From Pseudomonadota bacterium (GTDB lineage Bacteria; Pseudomonadota; Gammaproteobacteria; Acidiferrobacterales; Acidiferrobacteraceae): DNA of 64,000 bases. The position numbers and the translations under genes are program-made. Below, in pieces: positions 36,747 to 45,713 of the stretch (its first letter is position 1; the number at the start of each line of letters is the position of its first letter). The stretch lies in the NCBI GenBank assembly GCA_021794595.1, contig JAJYQN010000128.1, positions 84,944-148,943 on the forward strand, written 5' to 3'. The notes beneath the pieces are model-generated. The model saw nothing but the letters and a program-made list of their open reading frames with translations, was not told the DNA's origin and did not search any database.

Positions 36747-38035
36747 GTGCCAGGGTGTTTATCGTAGACGGGTCTCGCACCCCGTTTTTGAAGGCCCGCA
36801 ACGAGCCAGGTCCTTTTAGCGCGGCAGACCTCGCGGTGATGGCTGGCCGCGCCTTGTTGGCCCGGCAATCGTTTCGTGCCGAGGATCTCGACGAGGTGAT
36901 TCTCGGCTGTGTCATTGCCGCTCCCGACGAGGCCAACATCGCCCGCATCGTGGGCCTGCGTTTGGGCACGGGTCCGGCGGTTCCGGCATTTACCGTCCAA
37001 CGCAATTGCGCATCTGGCCTCCAGGCCATAGCCAGCGCCTTCGACCGCATAAGCTCAGGGCGCGCCCATCTCATTTTGGCCGGTGGCACCGAGGCTATGA
37101 GTCGCGCTCCTATCCAGTGGAATATCGCCATGAGCCGCTGGCTCGCGCGTTTCTCGCGGGCCAAGAACGTCGAGCAAAGACTGAAGTCGCTCACCGATTT
37201 TCGGTTGAGTCACTTAAAGCCGGTGTTTTCCTTACTGCTGGGCCTAAGCGATCCAGTGGTCGGGCTGTCCATGGGCCAGACCGCCGAGATCGTCGCCCAT
37301 CGCTTCGCGATCGGACGCTTGGCCCAAGATAGCTTTGCCCTGCAAAGCCACCAGCGTTTGGCGCGGGTCCAGGAGGCGGGGATGTTGCGAAACGAGATCG
37401 AACCGGTCTACGAGTCGAACGGCACGTTTCATGTCGAAGACGATGGTGTGCGTCCCGATACGACGCTCGAAAAGCTGGCCCAACTCAAGCCGGTTTTTGA
37501 TCGTCACTACGGCACCGTGACCTCCGGTAATAGCTCGCAGATCACAGACGGTGCAGCGCTTCTCGTGCTCGCGAGCGAGACGATGGTTAAGCGTGAACGG
37601 CTTCCGGTGCTGGGCGAAATCCTCGACCATGCCTGGGCCGGGGTTGATCCGGCGCAGATGGGTCTTGGACCCGTGCACGCCACCGCCAAGCTCCTGACCG
37701 CCCATAAGCTTGGCATCGACGACATCGCCCAGGTCGAATTAAACGAGGCGTTCAGCGCCCAGGTCCTGGCCTGCCAGGCGGCCTTTGCGAGCGCCGACTA
37801 TGCACGCGAGGAACTGGGGCTCGCCGCGCCCTTGGGGGCCATCGATCCTGCGCGACTCAACCCCCAGGGCGGGGCGGTGGCCCTGGGCCATCCGGTCGGT
37901 GCGACTGGCGCTCGACTCGTCCTCCATCTCGCGCGCTCCTTGCAGACCCAGCCCGGGGCATTGGGGCTTGCGACTTTGTGTATCGGCGGAGGACAGGGTG
38001 GAGCAATGCTTGTGCGGGCAGGAGGCCAGTTATGA
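36743..38035 (+). CDS. fadI: Acetyl-CoA acyltransferase (3-ketoacyl-CoA thiolase), FadI/FadA type
   Basis: Cleaves 3-ketoacyl-CoA to acetyl-CoA and a shortened acyl-CoA. The 430 residues contain all thiolase catalytic motifs: Cys89 in QRNCASGLQ, NEAFSAQ, the His in GHPVGATGAR, and the Cys in CIGGGQGGA. A loop at about 130-165 extends it relative to biosynthetic thiolases, as in FadI/trifunctional beta subunits. The ATG overlaps the previous stop, and its own stop overlaps the next start, both as ATGA, so the operon is translationally coupled. FadA is the alternative name. Confidence 0.9.
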   Translation: MSARVFIVDGSRTPFLKARNEPGPFSAADLAVMAGRALLARQSFRAEDLDEVILGCVIAAPDEANIARIVGLRLGTGPAVPAFTVQRNCASGLQAIASAFDRISSGRAHLILAGGTEAMSRAPIQWNIAMSRWLARFSRAKNVEQRLKSLTDFRLSHLKPVFSLLLGLSDPVVGLSMGQTAEIVAHRFAIGRLAQDSFALQSHQRLARVQEAGMLRNEIEPVYESNGTFHVEDDGVRPDTTLEKLAQLKPVFDRHYGTVTSGNSSQITDGAALLVLASETMVKRERLPVLGEILDHAWAGVDPAQMGLGPVHATAKLLTAHKLGIDDIAQVELNEAFSAQVLACQAAFASADYAREELGLAAPLGAIDPARLNPQGGAVALGHPVGATGARLVLHLARSLQTQPGALGLATLCIGGGQGGAMLVRAGGQL

Positions 38036-40059
38036 CGGTGAACAGTTGGTCGTTATCCGAGAGTGACGGTATCGCGGAACTCGTTCTCGACGTCCCCGGA
38101 CGTAGCCACAATGTCTTGTCGCGCGAGGTCTTGGCAGAGCTCGATCAAGTCCTGGCGACCATCGAGGGGCGACCGTTGCACGGTCTCATCATTCGCTCGG
38201 CGAAGCCGCGGAGCTTTATCGCGGGCGCCGATGTCCATGAGTTTCGACGCATTCTCGATGCCGCGCGGGCCGCGGAACTGACCCGCGCCGGGCAATTGGT
38301 TCTCCGACGATTGAACCTCCTGCCCTATCCTACGCTGGCCTTGATCCAAGGGCCGTGTCTTGGTGGTGGGCTTGAATTGGCGCTCGCTTGTAGCTATCGG
38401 ATCGCGTCCGATAGCGAGCGCACGATTCTCGGCTTACCTGAGGTCAAGTTAGGCATCCATCCGGGCTTTGGCGGGACGGTGCGGCTGCCGGCCTTGATAG
38501 GCCCTTTGCCCGCCTTATCGCTGATGTTGAGTGGGCGCACGATTGCCGCGCGACAAGCCCGCAAACTGGGGCTTGTCGACGAGTGTGTTCCAGAACGGCA
38601 CCTACTGGCCGCGGCCCGCGCCAGGCTTAAGCAGGTACCGCCTAAGGGTCGTCCGCCTTGGCATCAGGCCTGGCTTGCTGCCCCCTGGTTACGGCCGTAT
38701 GTGGGCGCGTATATGCGCCGACAATTGCAGGCCCGGGTCGATTGCGGCCATTACCCGGCGCCCTGTCGGCTCTTGGGACTTTGGGCCCGCCAAGGGTCCC
38801 TCGAGGCCGAGGCCTTGTCTTGCGCGGAACTTGTGGTCACTCCCGCCAGCCGCCATCTGGTGCGCCTCTTCGAGTTGTCTGAGGAGTTGAAGCGTTCAGC
38901 ACGCACCGGCAGTGCCTCCCCGGTCCGTCACATCCACGTCATAGGGGCCGGGGTGATGGGCGCCGACATCGCGGCGTGGGCGGCCTATAAGGGATTTTCG
39001 GTAAGCCTACAGGATCGGGAACCCAAGGCCCTGGGGCTTGCGGTCAAGCGCGCCCATGCGCTTTTCGCCGACAAACTGCGCGGACGCTCAGCCCAGGCGG
39101 CGCGCGATCGGCTGTTTGCCGATCTGAAGGGCGACGGCTTGGGCGGCGCGGATCTCGTCATAGAAGCGATTATCGAGGATCGCGACGCGAAGCGCGGCCT
39201 CTTGGCCGAGGTCGAGCGCCGAGTGTCCGAGCAAACCGTCATCGCGACCAACACCTCGAGCATCCCCTTGGACGACTTGGCCGCCGATTTGCGCTTACCG
39301 GGACGGTTGGTCGGCCTGCATTTCTTTAACCCCGTCGCGAAGATGCAGTTAATCGAGATTATAGCGGGGACCAGCACGGCAGACACCGCCCTGGCGCGGG
39401 CCCGGAGCTTTGCGGTGGCCCTCGATCGTTTGCCGATCGATGTGCAAAGTGCCCCGGGCTTTCTTGTGAATAGGGCCCTTATGCCCTATCTGCTGGAGGC
39501 CGTAGTCTTGGCCGAAGAGGGCGTGCCGCTTGCGGATATCGATCAGGCGGCGGTGGCCTTCGGGATGCCTATGGGCCCGATCGCCCTTGCCGACACCGTG
39601 GGTCTCGACATTTGTTTATCGGTCGCCAAGACTTTGAGCGCGGCCTTGGGGCTACCGGTACCGAATCTTCTTGCAAGTAAGGTAAGCGCCGGCGAATTGG
39701 GCAAGAAGTCCGGACGCGGCTTTTACGTCTACCCGATCAAGTCGCCATTTTTTACGCCCAAGCGGCCGCCGCCCGATCCGGTGATTTCTGAGCGCCTTAT
39801 CCTACGGCTCTTAAACGAGGCCGTGCGGTGCCTGCGCTGCGGGGTCGTGCCCGATGCCGATATCGTCGATATCGGCTTAGTCTATGGAACCGGCTTCGCC
39901 CCTTTTCGTGGAGGACCCTTGGGCTATGCCGAGACCTTGGGCGCATCCGAGATCAAAAGCCGCTTGACGGAGTTGAGCGCGCGCTTTGGCGAGCGCTTTC
40001 TTCCGGATGAGTCCTGGTCTCAAGAAAATCTCTTCGCGCGCCGGGTGCTCGGACCATGA
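38032..40059 (+). CDS. fadJ: Enoyl-CoA hydratase/3-hydroxyacyl-CoA dehydrogenase, FadJ/FadB type
   Basis: Bifunctional beta-oxidation enzyme. The 675-residue chain has an N-terminal crotonase domain (about 1-185; oxyanion segments IAGADVHEF and GPCLGGGLELALACSYR, with Glu in LPEVKLGIHPG). The NAD-binding dehydrogenase domain follows from about 302 (VIGAGVMGADIA), with the HFFNPVAKMQLIEI catalytic His segment, then C-terminal dehydrogenase domains. It is somewhat shorter than E. coli FadB/FadJ. ATGA overlaps on both sides tie it to thiolase and ligase. With the thiolase it probably forms an alpha2beta2-type complex. Confidence 0.9.
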   Translation: MTVNSWSLSESDGIAELVLDVPGRSHNVLSREVLAELDQVLATIEGRPLHGLIIRSAKPRSFIAGADVHEFRRILDAARAAELTRAGQLVLRRLNLLPYPTLALIQGPCLGGGLELALACSYRIASDSERTILGLPEVKLGIHPGFGGTVRLPALIGPLPALSLMLSGRTIAARQARKLGLVDECVPERHLLAAARARLKQVPPKGRPPWHQAWLAAPWLRPYVGAYMRRQLQARVDCGHYPAPCRLLGLWARQGSLEAEALSCAELVVTPASRHLVRLFELSEELKRSARTGSASPVRHIHVIGAGVMGADIAAWAAYKGFSVSLQDREPKALGLAVKRAHALFADKLRGRSAQAARDRLFADLKGDGLGGADLVIEAIIEDRDAKRGLLAEVERRVSEQTVIATNTSSIPLDDLAADLRLPGRLVGLHFFNPVAKMQLIEIIAGTSTADTALARARSFAVALDRLPIDVQSAPGFLVNRALMPYLLEAVVLAEEGVPLADIDQAAVAFGMPMGPIALADTVGLDICLSVAKTLSAALGLPVPNLLASKVSAGELGKKSGRGFYVYPIKSPFFTPKRPPPDPVISERLILRLLNEAVRCLRCGVVPDADIVDIGLVYGTGFAPFRGGPLGYAETLGASEIKSRLTELSARFGERFLPDESWSQENLFARRVLGP

Positions 40060-41735
40060 CCGTCGTGGGCCTGGACTCGGCGACCCTGCCCACACTTTTC
40101 GCCGCACGGGCGGCAAAAAGCCCGAACGCCCCGGCCTACGCCGGTTTTGAACACGGCGCGTGGCGCCGCTTTACGTGGGCCGAGGCCCAGGAAGAGGTGA
40201 ACCGCATGCGTGAAGGGCTCGCGCGCGCGGGCCTTAATCCCGGCGACCGTGTCGGTCTCTGCGCCTATAACTCCCCGCATTGGGTATTCGCCGACATCGC
40301 GGCACTGTCGCTGGGGCTCACCGTGGTCCCGTTGTTTTTTAACGACCGTCCCGAGAATACCGCTTACTGCCTCAAGGATGCCGGGGTCCGTCTTTTGTTG
40401 GTCGACCGCCCCCCGGCGCCCGAGGTCTTGGCCTGTGGCCTGAAGGCGATCTTGGGCTTAAAGGAGGTGCCGGGCGTCGTCTCTTGGGACCAGGGCCTAT
40501 CCGAGCGCGCCGCGCGCGCGTTCGTAGATGAGTCCTGCCCCCTGGCGACCATTGTCTATACCTCGGGAACAACGGGCCGGCCGAAGGGCGTGATGCTGAG
40601 TCATGCCAACATCATGGCCAACGTCGCGGCCCTCATGGAGGCGATACCCGAAGTCGCGGCCGGCGAGCACAGGTTTTTATCGTTTCTCCCCTTGTCCCAC
40701 ATGTTTGAGCGCACGGTCGGCCAGTACGTGGCCATGGCCATGGGTGCCGAGACGATATTCTCGCGCGGGATAGCCGAGTTGAGCGCCGACCTAAAGGTAG
40801 CGAGGCCCACGATCCTCGTGAGTGTCCCGAAGATATTCGAGCGCAGCTATGCCCGGATTCAAGAGAGTCTGAAAGACGCGCCGTTCAAGGCCCGCTTGGT
40901 CGCGCACACCGCCGATTTGGGTTTTCGGCTTCGCCGCGGCGCGCTCGATTGGACGGAGCGTCTCGAGGCGCGCGTCACAGACCTGCTCGTCGCCCGATCG
41001 ATCCGTCGGCGCTTGGGGGGGAGGTTGCGTTTTGTGTTTTTGGGGGGCGCCCCGGCGGCTCCTTCGCTGCTCTCGTTTTTTACCGGCATGGGCCTTCATT
41101 TTCTGATTGGCTATGGGCTGACCGAGGCCTCGCCGGTCATCACCTGCTACCGCCTTCACGATTATGATCTCCGCTCGGTCGGACGCCCCTTGGTCGGGCT
41201 CGAGCTCCGCTTCGTCAATGACGAATTATGGGTGCGGGGGCCTAGCGTCATGCAAGGGTATTGGGGTCAACCGCAGGCGACAAGCGAGGTGTTGGACAGC
41301 GAGGGCTTTTTGCATACCGGCGATCTCGGCCGCTTGCAGGATGGGCTCCTGTATCTGACCGGCCGCGCCAAGGACATCATCGTCTTGTCGAATGGGGAAA
41401 AGGTGGCTCCCGCCGATGTCGAGCAGGCGATCCTAGAGGATCTCGTCTTCGAACAGGTTCTCATCGTAGGCGAGGGGCGCGGAACGCTCGCGCTCTTGAC
41501 GCATAGTGCGGTCGTGGACGAACAGGCCTTGCGCGAGCGCGCCAACGCCCAACTGCATGCCTTTCCCGGCTATGTTCGTGTTCGGCACGTCTTGCGGGTC
41601 CAAGAGCCGTGGACCATAGAAAACGGCTTTCTGACCCCCACGCTCAAGGTGCGCCGCCAGCAGGTGGAGCAGCACTATCGGGCGCAAATCGACGCCCTCT
41701 ACCGGAAGTCGGATAGTGTCTCGGCGCGGCCCTAA
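40056..41735 (+). CDS. fadD: Long-chain acyl-CoA synthetase (AMP-forming)
   Basis: Activates fatty acids to acyl-CoA, supplying the operon's substrate. The 559-residue ANL-superfamily enzyme shows P-loop YTSGTTGRPKG near 170-180, the FLPLSHMFERT motif of long-chain ligases, GYGLTEASPVI, and HTGDLGRLQDGLLYLTGRAKDIIVLSNGEKV with the conserved Asp and Arg. It is fourth in the ATGA-linked series, so the operon covers activation through thiolysis. The chain length preference cannot be read from sequence. Confidence 0.88.
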   Translation: MTVVGLDSATLPTLFAARAAKSPNAPAYAGFEHGAWRRFTWAEAQEEVNRMREGLARAGLNPGDRVGLCAYNSPHWVFADIAALSLGLTVVPLFFNDRPENTAYCLKDAGVRLLLVDRPPAPEVLACGLKAILGLKEVPGVVSWDQGLSERAARAFVDESCPLATIVYTSGTTGRPKGVMLSHANIMANVAALMEAIPEVAAGEHRFLSFLPLSHMFERTVGQYVAMAMGAETIFSRGIAELSADLKVARPTILVSVPKIFERSYARIQESLKDAPFKARLVAHTADLGFRLRRGALDWTERLEARVTDLLVARSIRRRLGGRLRFVFLGGAPAAPSLLSFFTGMGLHFLIGYGLTEASPVITCYRLHDYDLRSVGRPLVGLELRFVNDELWVRGPSVMQGYWGQPQATSEVLDSEGFLHTGDLGRLQDGLLYLTGRAKDIIVLSNGEKVAPADVEQAILEDLVFEQVLIVGEGRGTLALLTHSAVVDEQALRERANAQLHAFPGYVRVRHVLRVQEPWTIENGFLTPTLKVRRQQVEQHYRAQIDALYRKSDSVSARP

Positions 41736-41763
41736 TTGTCCCGGACCGTTGAGGATCATCGAT

Positions 41764-42198
41764 GTGTTAAAGAATCGAGAAATAGCATTTCTTATCATGG
41801 CCCTAGCCTGGGCTGGCCTGTCGCTGGCCCATCTCCGCGTCGTTCCGGGCCAATGGCGCATGAGCGCTTATACCCCGGCCGGGGTTCTCCATTACTCGAC
41901 CTGCGTTCAGGGGCACCATTTCGCCTCCCAGATACTGAGTCAGGAAGGCCAACACTGTCGTCTGAGCGGTCCTATTGCGATCGTTGGGGCGGCTATGACC
42001 GTACGCGAGGAGTGCCGGATGCCGGGTCCGGGCGGACAGGGCCAGGTGCAGGCAAGACTTGTCGCGCACCTCTTCGTGCAACCCTCGGGGCTTAGCTTTA
42101 CCGGGACCTCCCGCATTACGCTTGCTACAAGCCTTGGGGATATCAGCGAACACCAGCGTTTGTCTGGGGCGCGCATCGGAGCCTGCGGGCGGGGGTGA
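41764..42198 (+). CDS. Secreted DUF3617-like protein after the fad operon
   Basis: A 144-residue exported protein with a hydrophobic N-terminus (about 7-22, ending AHL) and a mature start VPGQWRMSAYTPAG followed by STCVQG and GQHCRLSG. The PGxW strand with spaced Cys residues relates it to the proteins at 15611 and 16536. The start is taken as GTG 41764, with GAGG upstream; no ATG fits. It lies 28 bases after fadD and may be read through from that operon, although nothing links its function to lipid use. Confidence 0.55.
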   Translation: MLKNREIAFLIMALAWAGLSLAHLRVVPGQWRMSAYTPAGVLHYSTCVQGHHFASQILSQEGQHCRLSGPIAIVGAAMTVREECRMPGPGGQGQVQARLVAHLFVQPSGLSFTGTSRITLATSLGDISEHQRLSGARIGACGRG

Positions 42199-42229
42199 CG
42201 GTTCGAGCGGGCCTCGGCGCCTCTCGCGC

Positions 42230-43123
42230 CTAGCTCGGACGAAAGATGTCCAGGTCCTCCTTATGCCAATAGCCTACGCATTCGTCGGCCTCGGACGCCA
42301 GCCACAGAAACGGCGCTTCGGGGAATCGCGCTTCAAGGGCCTCGCGGCTTGCGCCCACCTCCAGCACCAAGCGCCCGCGGGCGGTCAGGTGTTCGCGGCT
42401 TTGATACATGATCGGCAACACGAGATCGAGTCCGTCCGGGCCGCCAGCCAATGCCAGTCGCGGCTCGCGTCGGTATTCGCAGGGCAAGTCGTCCATGTCC
42501 TGGTCGGCGACGTAGGGAGGATTGCTTAAGATCAGGTCATAGCGCCGTCCCGAGACGGCGGTAAAAAGGTCGGACTTAAGGAGCCGCACGCGCCCTTCGA
42601 GCCCATGCCGGCGCACATTGCGTGCCGCGACCGTCAAGGCCTCGTCGGAGATGTCGACCGCGTCTACGTGCGCGGAGGGATAGGCGTGCGCGGCGCTGAT
42701 CGCGATGGCGCCACTCCCCGTGCACAAATCCAGGATCGAGCGTATGCCGGGCGGCGCCAAAGGCGAGGGGTCGCCCGGCATCAGGAACTCCCCGATCAGC
42801 GACCGCGGGACGATCACGCGTTTATCGACATAGAATCGTCGGCCGGCAAACCACGCCTCTCGCAAAAGATAGCTCAAGGGCGCGCGCGTACGCAGCCTTG
42901 CGGCCAAAAGCGTACGTATGCGCGCCTTCTCGGGCCCCTTGACGGCGGTCGCCAGCCGACTCGAGAGCGCAGAAGGCGCGATGCGCAGCGCCCCGGAGAC
43001 GAGCCACGCGGCTTCGTCGCGGGCATTTGAGGTCCCATGTCCAAAGGAGACGTGGGCCGCTAGCAGCCGGTGTTCGACGTATAAGACGTAGTCGCGGACC
43101 GTACGGGGGGCGCCGGAACTCAC
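42230..43123 (-). CDS. prmB: Ribosomal protein L3 N5-glutamine methyltransferase PrmB
   Basis: Methylates a glutamine of ribosomal protein L3. The 297 residues contain SAM motif I LDLCTGSGAIAIS and the catalytic NPPY motif (SNPPYVADQDM), followed by LPCEYRREPRLALAGG, which distinguishes PrmB from PrmC. Its GTG start overlaps the mdh stop by GTGA, so it is coupled to mdh. The length is normal. Confidence 0.9.
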   Translation of the reverse strand: MSSGAPRTVRDYVLYVEHRLLAAHVSFGHGTSNARDEAAWLVSGALRIAPSALSSRLATAVKGPEKARIRTLLAARLRTRAPLSYLLREAWFAGRRFYVDKRVIVPRSLIGEFLMPGDPSPLAPPGIRSILDLCTGSGAIAISAAHAYPSAHVDAVDISDEALTVAARNVRRHGLEGRVRLLKSDLFTAVSGRRYDLILSNPPYVADQDMDDLPCEYRREPRLALAGGPDGLDLVLPIMYQSREHLTARGRLVLEVGASREALEARFPEAPFLWLASEADECVGYWHKEDLDIFRPS

Positions 43124-44061
43124 GCCACGCGGCCAGGCGCCTGCAGGCGTCTTAAGTCTTCGCGAATCGCCTTAGCCGACTCCTGCATCTGCTTATGTTC
43201 CTCTATGCTCAAGGGCAGCTCGATGATCTTTTCTATGCCCTGGGCACCGATCACGGCCGGGACCCCCATGGACACGTCGGATTCCCGGTATTCCCTTTCA
43301 AGTACGCACACGCATGGCAATAGCCGGCGCCGATTGTGAACCACGGCGTCTATCATGGTGGCGATGGCCGCCCCCGGGGCGTCGTAGGCGCTGCTGGTCT
43401 TTTTAAGGGCGAGGACTTCCGCGCCACCGCCGCGCGTGCGCGCCACGATGCGGTCGATCTCGGCCTCGCTCAGAAATTCGCTGATAGGTATCCCGCTTAT
43501 CGTGCTATAACGCGGCAGCGGCACCATGGTGTCACCGTGGCCCCCGATCACGAGCGCGCGGACATCGCGCACTGAAACCTGCGCCTCGGCGGCGATAAAC
43601 CCGGCCATACGCGCAGCATCGAGCGTGCCGGACAAGCCAAACACCCGCTCGCGCTCAAAACCGCTCTGGGACCACACGAGGTGCGTCAAGACGTCGACGG
43701 GGTTTGTAACGACGATCAAAAGCGCGTGCGGTGCCAGCAAGCGGGCCTTTTCGGCCACCTGGGTCATGATCGGGGCATTGGCGTCGAGAACATCGGATCG
43801 CGACATGCCGGGCTTGCGCGGCAGTCCCGCCGATATCACGATGATGTCTGAATCCGCGATACTGTTGATATCGGTGCTGCCGCGGATGTGGGTATCAAAA
43901 CCAAAAAGCGGCGCGCATTCGGCTAAGTCCAAGGCCGTGCCCTGGGCCACCCCTTCGCGCGTCCCGATCAGGACTAGTTCCTGGCAAATCTCGTCTTTGG
44001 CGAGGATCTGCGCGGCGGATTCGCCCACGCGACCCGCCCCTACCAGCGCTATCTTTTTCAT
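43120..44061 (-). CDS. mdh: Malate dehydrogenase, LDH-like
   Basis: NAD-dependent interconversion of malate and oxaloacetate in the TCA cycle. The 313 residues start MKKIALVGAGRVG (NAD motif). They carry DIIVISAGLPRKPGMSR (Arg for substrate), TNPVDVLTHL, GLSGTLDAARM, and the catalytic His in GGHGDTMVPL. It is the LDH-like group III enzyme, not the E. coli type. A longer upstream frame exists but lacks family sequence. It is followed by prmB and preceded by malic enzyme on the same strand. Confidence 0.92.
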   Translation of the reverse strand: MKKIALVGAGRVGESAAQILAKDEICQELVLIGTREGVAQGTALDLAECAPLFGFDTHIRGSTDINSIADSDIIVISAGLPRKPGMSRSDVLDANAPIMTQVAEKARLLAPHALLIVVTNPVDVLTHLVWSQSGFERERVFGLSGTLDAARMAGFIAAEAQVSVRDVRALVIGGHGDTMVPLPRYSTISGIPISEFLSEAEIDRIVARTRGGGAEVLALKKTSSAYDAPGAAIATMIDAVVHNRRRLLPCVCVLEREYRESDVSMGVPAVIGAQGIEKIIELPLSIEEHKQMQESAKAIREDLRRLQAPGRVA

Positions 44062-44116
44062 GACCGCGACCCTTATGCTCGCTACTTGATTTGAGTATAG
44101 CCGAGGATAAAGGTCC

Positions 44117-45376
44117 TCAGGACTTGGACTGCCTTTTGGGATAATGCGCGGGGTAGGGGCCTTGGGCGACGCCGGTGTCGATCGCGGCCTGCGCGACGGC
44201 CGGCGGAACCCAGGCCAATAATCGCGGATCGAGCGGTTTGGGGATGAAGTAGTCGGGTCCGAACTCCAGATGATCAAGGCGATAGGCCTTTAAGACCTCC
44301 TTGGGCACCGGGAGCCGCGCCAGCGCCTTCAGGGCATGGACCGCCCCGAGTTGCATGGCTTCGTTGATGCGTTTGGCACGAACATCGAGCGCGCCGCGAA
44401 AAATAAACGGGAAACCGAGGACATTATTGATTTGGTTAGGGTAATCCGAGCGCCCGGTGGCCATGACCACGTCGGCGCGTGCGGCATGGGCGAGCTCCGG
44501 TAAGATTTCCGGTACCGGATTGGCGAGCGCAAATACGATAGGATGGGGGGCCATGGTTTTGACCATCGCTGCGTCGACCAAATCGGCCGCCGATACGCCG
44601 ACGAAGACGTCCGCGTCTGCCATTGCCTCGCGCAAGGTACGTAAAGACGTCTCGTGCGCAAAAAGCCGTTTATAACTATTGAGATCGGTGCGCTCTTTGT
44701 GTACTACGCCGCGGCTGTCGACCAGGATGATGTTTTCAAGGGTGGCGCCGAGCGTTACCAAAAGCCGCATGGAGGTAAGTCCGGCGGCACCCGCACCTAA
44801 ACAGACGATACGCGCGGTCCTCAAGGGCTTGCCTTGGAGCTCGAGGGCGTTCAAAAGACCCGCGCAGACGATGACCGCAGTCCCGTGCTGATCGTCATGA
44901 AAGACCGGTATCGAGAGGCGCTCGGTCAGGGCCTTTTCGATGTCGAAGCAGGCGGGTGCCGCGACATCCTCGATATTGATCCCCCCGAACGTCGGCTCAA
45001 GGGCGGCTACGATATCAATGAAATGGGTGGCGTCCCGGGCGTTGATTTCGAGATCGAATACGTCGATGTCGGCAAAGCGCTTAAACAGCACGCCCTTGCC
45101 CTCCAACACCGGTTTGCTCGCAAGAGCCCCCACGTTGCCGAGCCCCAAGACTGCGCTGCCATCGGTCACGACCGCGACCAAGTTGCCCTTGGCGGTGTAG
45201 CGATAAGCGTCTTCGGGGTTTGCGGCAATGGCGCGCACTGGCTCGGCGACGCCCGGGGTGTAGGCGAGCGCCAGCTCGTCCTGGGTGTTGCAGGGCTTGG
45301 TCGGGGTGACGGCGATCTTTCCGGGGGGCGAGGAGGCATGATACTGAAGCGCTGCTTCGCGCGCGTTTTCGACCAT
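44117..45376 (-). CDS. maeB: Malic enzyme (oxaloacetate-decarboxylating malate dehydrogenase)
   Basis: Converts malate to pyruvate and CO2 with NAD(P). The 419 residues include [10 protein letters not shown] and the Tyr/Lys acid-base region, the metal-site motif [11 protein letters not shown], the Rossmann loop [11 protein letters not shown] and [10 protein letters not shown]. It lacks the C-terminal phosphotransacetylase domain of E. coli MaeB and so is a short form. The ATG at 45376 follows rpmE by 16 bases, so it is probably transcribed from the rpmE promoter. Cofactor preference was not determined. Confidence 0.88.
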   Translation of the reverse strand: MVENAREAALQYHASSPPGKIAVTPTKPCNTQDELALAYTPGVAEPVRAIAANPEDAYRYTAKGNLVAVVTDGSAVLGLGNVGALASKPVLEGKGVLFKRFADIDVFDLEINARDATHFIDIVAALEPTFGGINIEDVAAPACFDIEKALTERLSIPVFHDDQHGTAVIVCAGLLNALELQGKPLRTARIVCLGAGAAGLTSMRLLVTLGATLENIILVDSRGVVHKERTDLNSYKRLFAHETSLRTLREAMADADVFVGVSAADLVDAAMVKTMAPHPIVFALANPVPEILPELAHAARADVVMATGRSDYPNQINNVLGFPFIFRGALDVRAKRINEAMQLGAVHALKALARLPVPKEVLKAYRLDHLEFGPDYFIPKPLDPRLLAWVPPAVAQAAIDTGVAQGPYPAHYPKRQSKS

Positions 45377-45392
45377 ATCGTCCCCGCGGTTC

Positions 45393-45599
45393 TTACTTAC
45401 GCAAGCCGTATTTCTGACGGAACTTCTCGACGCGCCCCGTGCTATCGACGATCTTTTGCTTGCCGGTATAGAACGGATGGCAGGCCGAACAGACTTCGAC
45501 TTGCAGGTCGTGGCTGAGCGTGGATCCGGTCTTAAAGACGTTCCCACAAGCGCAGCTTACGCTGATGGTGTGATACTCAGGATGAATTTCGGGTTTCAT
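45393..45599 (-). CDS. rpmE: 50S ribosomal protein L31, zinc-binding form
   Basis: A 68-residue large-subunit protein. It begins [10 protein letters not shown] and has a Cys-containing zinc site (CACG early, [10 protein letters not shown] later), marking the zinc-type L31 instead of the YkgM-type. A consensus-like promoter lies 44 bases upstream. It is followed by malic enzyme in the same direction. The longer frame starting at 45671 was not used. Confidence 0.95.
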   Translation of the reverse strand: MKPEIHPEYHTISVSCACGNVFKTGSTLSHDLQVEVCSACHPFYTGKQKIVDSTGRVEKFRQKYGLRK

Positions 45600-45642
45600 G
45601 GTCCGCCTCGCTAAGGGCGATGGGCTGATGCAAAGAGGCCGC

Positions 45643-45671
45643 ACTATAAGGAAAACCGGGACCGCACGCAA
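45643..45671 (-). promoter_or_regulatory. Sigma-70-type promoter for rpmE
   Basis: On the minus strand: TTGCGT (45666-45671), a 17-base spacer, then TATAGT (45643-45648). Spacing and boxes fit a vegetative promoter, with expected transcription start near 45636 and a leader of about 37 bases before the rpmE ATG. Confidence 0.6.
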
Positions 45672-45713
45672 GCCCAGCCCCGGTTTGCCCCGGTCGAGGA
45701 CGGGCTGGCCCCG

